Positions 61,147-64,000 of a stretch of 64,000 nt of DNA are shown piece after piece (position 1 is the stretch's first letter; the number at the start of each line of letters is the position of its first letter). The notes under the pieces are model-generated. The model saw only the letters and a list, made by a program, of their open reading frames with translations. It was not told the DNA's origin and searched no databases. Source of the stretch: Rheinheimera sp. MM224 (GTDB taxonomy: Bacteria; Pseudomonadota; Gammaproteobacteria; Enterobacterales; Alteromonadaceae). Position numbers and translations under genes: made by a program. The DNA is taken from the NCBI RefSeq assembly GCF_947090785.1, contig NZ_OX352320.1, positions 2,232,001-2,296,000 on the forward strand, given 5' to 3'.

Positions 61147-62676
61147 ATGTCTGAGACATCCGTATTATGTGATATAGGTTTTGTCGGCGCAGGTGTAATG
61201 GGGAAGAACCTCATTTTAAATCTGGCTGATCACGGTTATCGGGTTGCCGCTTTTGATTTAGACCATAAAAAACTGGAAGCTGTTATAGCGCAGGACAAAG
61301 CCGAGCGGGGCGACAAACCGGCCCGTGTGATCTGCTGCAGCTCCTATACAGAACTTCTGTCGCGTTTATCTTCCCCTCATTTAGTTATTGTCTCTGTGCC
61401 AGCCGGCAAACCTGTCGATGACGTCTGCTTAAAGCTGATTGATGCAGGTATTCAGGCGGATGACATTATCGTCGATACAGGCAACAGCCTGTGGACTGAC
61501 ACAGTACGCCGTGAAAAACATTACGAAGGAAAGTTTATTTTCTTCAGTACTGCTGTATCCGGTGGTGAGGTCGGTGCCCGTTTTGGTCCTTCTTTAATGC
61601 CAAGTGGTGATCCTTATGCCTGGACCCGGATTGAACCTATTTGGCGTGCTATAGCAGCCAAAGTAGACCCGGCAACAGGTCGTCCGTTGGAGCGACACGA
61701 GCCAGGCAATCCTGTGATTGAAGGCGAGCCTTGTGCAACTTACATTGGACCTGGTGGCTCAGGCCATTACGTCAAAATGGTACACAACGGCATTGAATAC
61801 GCCGATATGCAGCTGATTTGTGAAGTCTATCAGGTGATGCGTGATGCGTTAGGCATGAGCGCACAACAAGTGTCTGACGTCTTTAAAGAGTGGAATCAGG
61901 GCATACTAAATAGCTACCTGATGGAAATCAGCGCTGAAGTACTGGCGACTAAAGATTCAGAAACAGGTTTACCTTTGGTGGATGTGATTCTGGATAAAGC
62001 AGGCCAGAAAGGCACAGGCCTTTGGACTGCGGTCAGCAGTCTGGAATTAGGTTGCCCTGCACCAACCATCAGCGAAGCAGTGTTTGCCCGTTCTATGTCG
62101 ACTTTAAAAGATCAACGTGTGTTGGCGTCGACCTTATTGTCCGGCCCTGTGCGCGAACATTGCACTAACCAGACTTCAGAGCAAATGATTAAACAGCTGC
62201 ATGACGCGCTCTACTGCGCCAAAATCTGTGTCTACGCTCAGGGCTTCGATTTAATGAAGACCGCAGCAGCAGAGCATGGCTGGCAGCTGAACTTTGCTGA
62301 GATTGCAAAAATTTGGCGTGCAGGTTGTATTATCCGTGCAGTATTTTTGCAGTCTATTACTGAAGCTTACGAGCGTAACGACGATTTACAGAATTTGTTG
62401 CTGGATCCATTTTTCTCCAAACAAATTTCTGTCAATCAGATGAACTGGCGCCGCGCTGTGGCAGAAGCTGCAATGACAGGTATTCCGGTATCCGCATTGA
62501 GCTCGGCTTTAAGTTATTACGACTCGTACCGCACCGCTGTATTGCCTGCTAATTTGCTGCAAGGACAACGGGATTATTTTGGCGCTCATACTTTTGAGCG
62601 CACAGATAAAGCGAAAGGTAAAACTTTTCACGTCGACTGGAGTCATAACGACAGGCCGATGCAAAAAATTAAGTAA
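61147..62676 (+). CDS. gnd: 6-phosphogluconate dehydrogenase, decarboxylating
   Basis: A 509-aa oxidative pentose-phosphate enzyme, 6-phosphogluconate to ribulose-5-phosphate with NADP reduction. Rossmann motif GFVGAGVMGKNLILNLADHG (about 11-30), the catalytic GPGGSGHYVKMVHNGIEYADMQLI (about 206-229) and KAGQKGTGLWTAV near 284. It is somewhat longer than the 468-aa E. coli form, resembling the long class. A TATAAT at 61099-61104 suggests its own promoter; an AAGGA ribosome site precedes the ATG. An intrinsic terminator follows. Confidence 0.96.
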   Translation: MSETSVLCDIGFVGAGVMGKNLILNLADHGYRVAAFDLDHKKLEAVIAQDKAERGDKPARVICCSSYTELLSRLSSPHLVIVSVPAGKPVDDVCLKLIDAGIQADDIIVDTGNSLWTDTVRREKHYEGKFIFFSTAVSGGEVGARFGPSLMPSGDPYAWTRIEPIWRAIAAKVDPATGRPLERHEPGNPVIEGEPCATYIGPGGSGHYVKMVHNGIEYADMQLICEVYQVMRDALGMSAQQVSDVFKEWNQGILNSYLMEISAEVLATKDSETGLPLVDVILDKAGQKGTGLWTAVSSLELGCPAPTISEAVFARSMSTLKDQRVLASTLLSGPVREHCTNQTSEQMIKQLHDALYCAKICVYAQGFDLMKTAAAEHGWQLNFAEIAKIWRAGCIIRAVFLQSITEAYERNDDLQNLLLDPFFSKQISVNQMNWRRAVAEAAMTGIPVSALSSALSYYDSYRTAVLPANLLQGQRDYFGAHTFERTDKAKGKTFHVDWSHNDRPMQKIK

Positions 62677-62678
62677 AT

Positions 62679-62702
62679 AAAAAGCTCCGCAAGGGGCTTT
62701 TT
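62679..62702 (+). terminator. Intrinsic terminator after gnd
   Basis: AAAAAGCTCC / GGGGCTTTTT (one G-U pair) with a GCAA tetraloop. The T-run of the stem forms the U-tract. Confidence 0.85.
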
Positions 62703-62791
62703 ACGTATTAGAAGTACGGTTGTTATAAGCTGCTGTTTTACAGTAGAAAACCTGTGTGCTGTGCAGCATGTACTTTGACTTGGAGTAGTGA

Positions 62792-63190
62792 ATGAAAAAA
62801 ACTGAACAAGAGTGGCGCCAACAGTTAAACGATGAGCAATACAGAGTGACACGGCAAAAGGGCACTGAGTATCCTTTTAGCGGAACCTTGTTGCATAACA
62901 AAGACACGGGCTGTTATCACTGTGTCTGTTGCCAGCAACCCTTGTTTGATTCTGCAGACAAATTTGATTCAGGCTGCGGCTGGCCATCCTTTAGTAAAGC
63001 CATCAAAGGTCAGGTGAAATATGAAAAGGACATGTCGCACGGCATGAACCGTATTGAGATTTTATGCCAGCAGTGTGATGCGCATTTAGGCCATGTATTT
63101 GACGATGGCCCGGCACCAACCGGGCAACGTTATTGTGTCAACTCTGTGTCGTTGTTATTTAACCCTGACGTTAAAATTTCGGCGGAGTAA
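62792..63190 (+). CDS. msrB: Peptide-methionine (R)-S-oxide reductase
   Basis: A 132-aa enzyme that reduces methionine-R-sulphoxide in oxidised proteins. Zinc pairs C44/C47 and C92/C95, the active motif GCGWPSF (about 61-67) and catalytic Cys in RYCVNSVSL (about C115) are all present. No signal peptide, so it is cytoplasmic. Its 3' end overlaps the convergent lipoprotein gene by 20 bases. Confidence 0.96.
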   Translation: MKKTEQEWRQQLNDEQYRVTRQKGTEYPFSGTLLHNKDTGCYHCVCCQQPLFDSADKFDSGCGWPSFSKAIKGQVKYEKDMSHGMNRIEILCQQCDAHLGHVFDDGPAPTGQRYCVNSVSLLFNPDVKISAE

Positions 63191-63965
63191 ACTGACCCAG
63201 TTGCAGCTGAGCCAGGGTCTGCTCAGCTGTTTCTTTAATTTTTTCGTGATCCAGCTTTGCCTGCTCCAGATAAATTTTTAATTCCTGCAGTTCCACATTA
63301 AAAGCACCACTTTGCTGCGCCAGAAGTGCCCAGTGATACGAACTGGCGTAGTCTTTTTTCTTATAGAACATGCTACTTAAGGACGCATAAATTTCCGGAT
63401 CAATCTTAGGCTCTGGTGGGTACAGCTCCAAAGCGTGGTGCAACAGCTGAATGCTTTTTTCTCTGTCTCTTTTGCTGTAATAACTGACCAGCGCCATTTG
63501 TAGTTCTGGCGTTTCTAACTGATTATTTTGTTCAGCCTGTAAAAAACGCTGCAGATGGCTGTCACTTTTATTACGTGACCAGTGGTAATACAACAGATGC
63601 GGGTCATCTGAGCTGATGGTGTCATCACTTAAACGTTTGATTTCCTTCAGGCTGGTTATATAACCCACCATACGGGTGCTGGTTTTTTCTTTCAGCTTAA
63701 TGTGCTCAATACCAGCGGCCAACTCGATACATTTTGAGTACTTTTCAAAATCGACTAATAACTGATATTTGTTTTTGTCTGAGGGCAGGTGCTTTTCTTC
63801 ATAACGCTGCATAATTAAATCACGGCGTTGCAGATTGCAGTGGGAGTCGTCATTTAAGTCATTACACATCCCTGGTTCTTTCTCACAAACAGCACGTAAT
63901 GTCAGTTCTCCCTCAGAACAGGCACCCAACATCAACAGGCTAAGGCTTAACACCAAATATTTCAT
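63171..63965 (-). CDS. DUF2989-like TPR lipoprotein
   Basis: A 264-aa lipoprotein starting [16 protein letters not shown] (acylated Cys 16); upstream in-frame ATGs would lengthen the signal without need. The mature N-terminus contains [25 protein letters not shown], a Cys-rich segment resembling DUF2989 proteins of Shewanella and Vibrio (from memory). The C-terminal half has Sel1/TPR-like helices ([22 protein letters not shown]). Its function is unknown. It converges on msrB with a 20-base overlap. Confidence 0.8.
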   Translation of the reverse strand: MKYLVLSLSLLMLGACSEGELTLRAVCEKEPGMCNDLNDDSHCNLQRRDLIMQRYEEKHLPSDKNKYQLLVDFEKYSKCIELAAGIEHIKLKEKTSTRMVGYITSLKEIKRLSDDTISSDDPHLLYYHWSRNKSDSHLQRFLQAEQNNQLETPELQMALVSYYSKRDREKSIQLLHHALELYPPEPKIDPEIYASLSSMFYKKKDYASSYHWALLAQQSGAFNVELQELKIYLEQAKLDHEKIKETAEQTLAQLQLGQFTPPKF

Positions 63966-64000
63966 AAGTATCTCATTCATCTTTTCTGCTTCCAGCATAA

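Noticed and set aside
1..64000. tRNA, rRNA, CRISPR array, insertion sequence or prophage
   Set aside because: No cloverleaf-like segments, spaced direct repeats, transposase, integrase or phage structural genes were recognised in any gap or frame; the repeats found are short palindromic elements without genes.

Overview
The window is ordinary, gene-dense chromosome of a gammaproteobacterium with moderate G+C. The gene set points to the Alteromonadales/Rheinheimera neighbourhood: a Shewanella-type GlcNAc pathway (SIS-type NagB-II, NagA, NagP), a ccoNOQP-ccoIS-fnr cluster with uspE, thrS-infC-rpmI-rplT, DUF2987/DUF2989/DUF3080-like proteins, and a HexR-type palindrome at gapA. The genus is inferred, not proven. 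I see no tRNA, rRNA, phage, insertion sequence or CRISPR array. Mobile-looking DNA is limited to two families of short dispersed hairpin repeats.

Layout. 1-2.8 kb: GlcNAc catabolism operon (3' part). 2.9-7.6 kb: secreted amidohydrolase, small secreted protein, and an orphan TPR-secretin lipoprotein. The secretin is divergent from a NarL-type response regulator and histidine kinase (7.9-9.9 kb), with a perfect palindrome between them. 10.2-11.2 kb: CheV. 11.2-12.7 kb: HipBA toxin-antitoxin with a perfect 15-bp inverted repeat at the hipB start. 12.8-15.4 kb: four-gene operon of a small J-domain protein and three unrecognised, partly very acidic proteins. 15.4-18.7 kb: DUF3080-like lipoprotein, MATE exporter, riboflavin synthase, CPXCG protein. 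19.0-22.2 kb: thrS, infC (AUU start), rpmI, rplT, with a possible tRNA-mimic leader before thrS.

22.2-34.0 kb is the main accessory locus, a cellulose synthesis operon: BcsR/BcsP-like protein, BcsQ, a fused BcsA-BcsB polypeptide, a long BcsC, BcsD and the BcsZ cellulase. It is preceded by about 560 bp of AT-rich DNA carrying many copies of a TTTTTATCAAA-like motif on both strands. The genes together suggest c-di-GMP-controlled (PilZ), crystalline-type (BcsD) cellulose export.

34.0-43.7 kb: SLT-type transglycosylase, CDF zinc exporter, YfbR, AlaA, LRAT-like protein, a repetitive GVG-motif secreted protein, Bax, DUF2987, DTW protein, TtcA, UspE. 43.8-51.7 kb: FNR and the complete cbb3 oxidase structural and assembly cluster (ccoG not seen). 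51.9-62.7 kb: carbohydrate metabolism (hexose-6-P mutarotase, gapA, malQ, glgB, glgX, gnd). The window ends with msrB and a DUF2989-like lipoprotein.

Most notable non-genic signals: (i) a GTAGGGG hairpin repeat whose TAG is exactly the stop codon of three unrelated genes; (ii) a ~124-bp palindromic repeat with compensatory stem changes between copies, one copy supplying a gene's last residues; (iii) the motif array ahead of the cellulose operon; (iv) palindromic operators at hipBA, at the secretin/two-component locus, and the HexR-like site at gapA.
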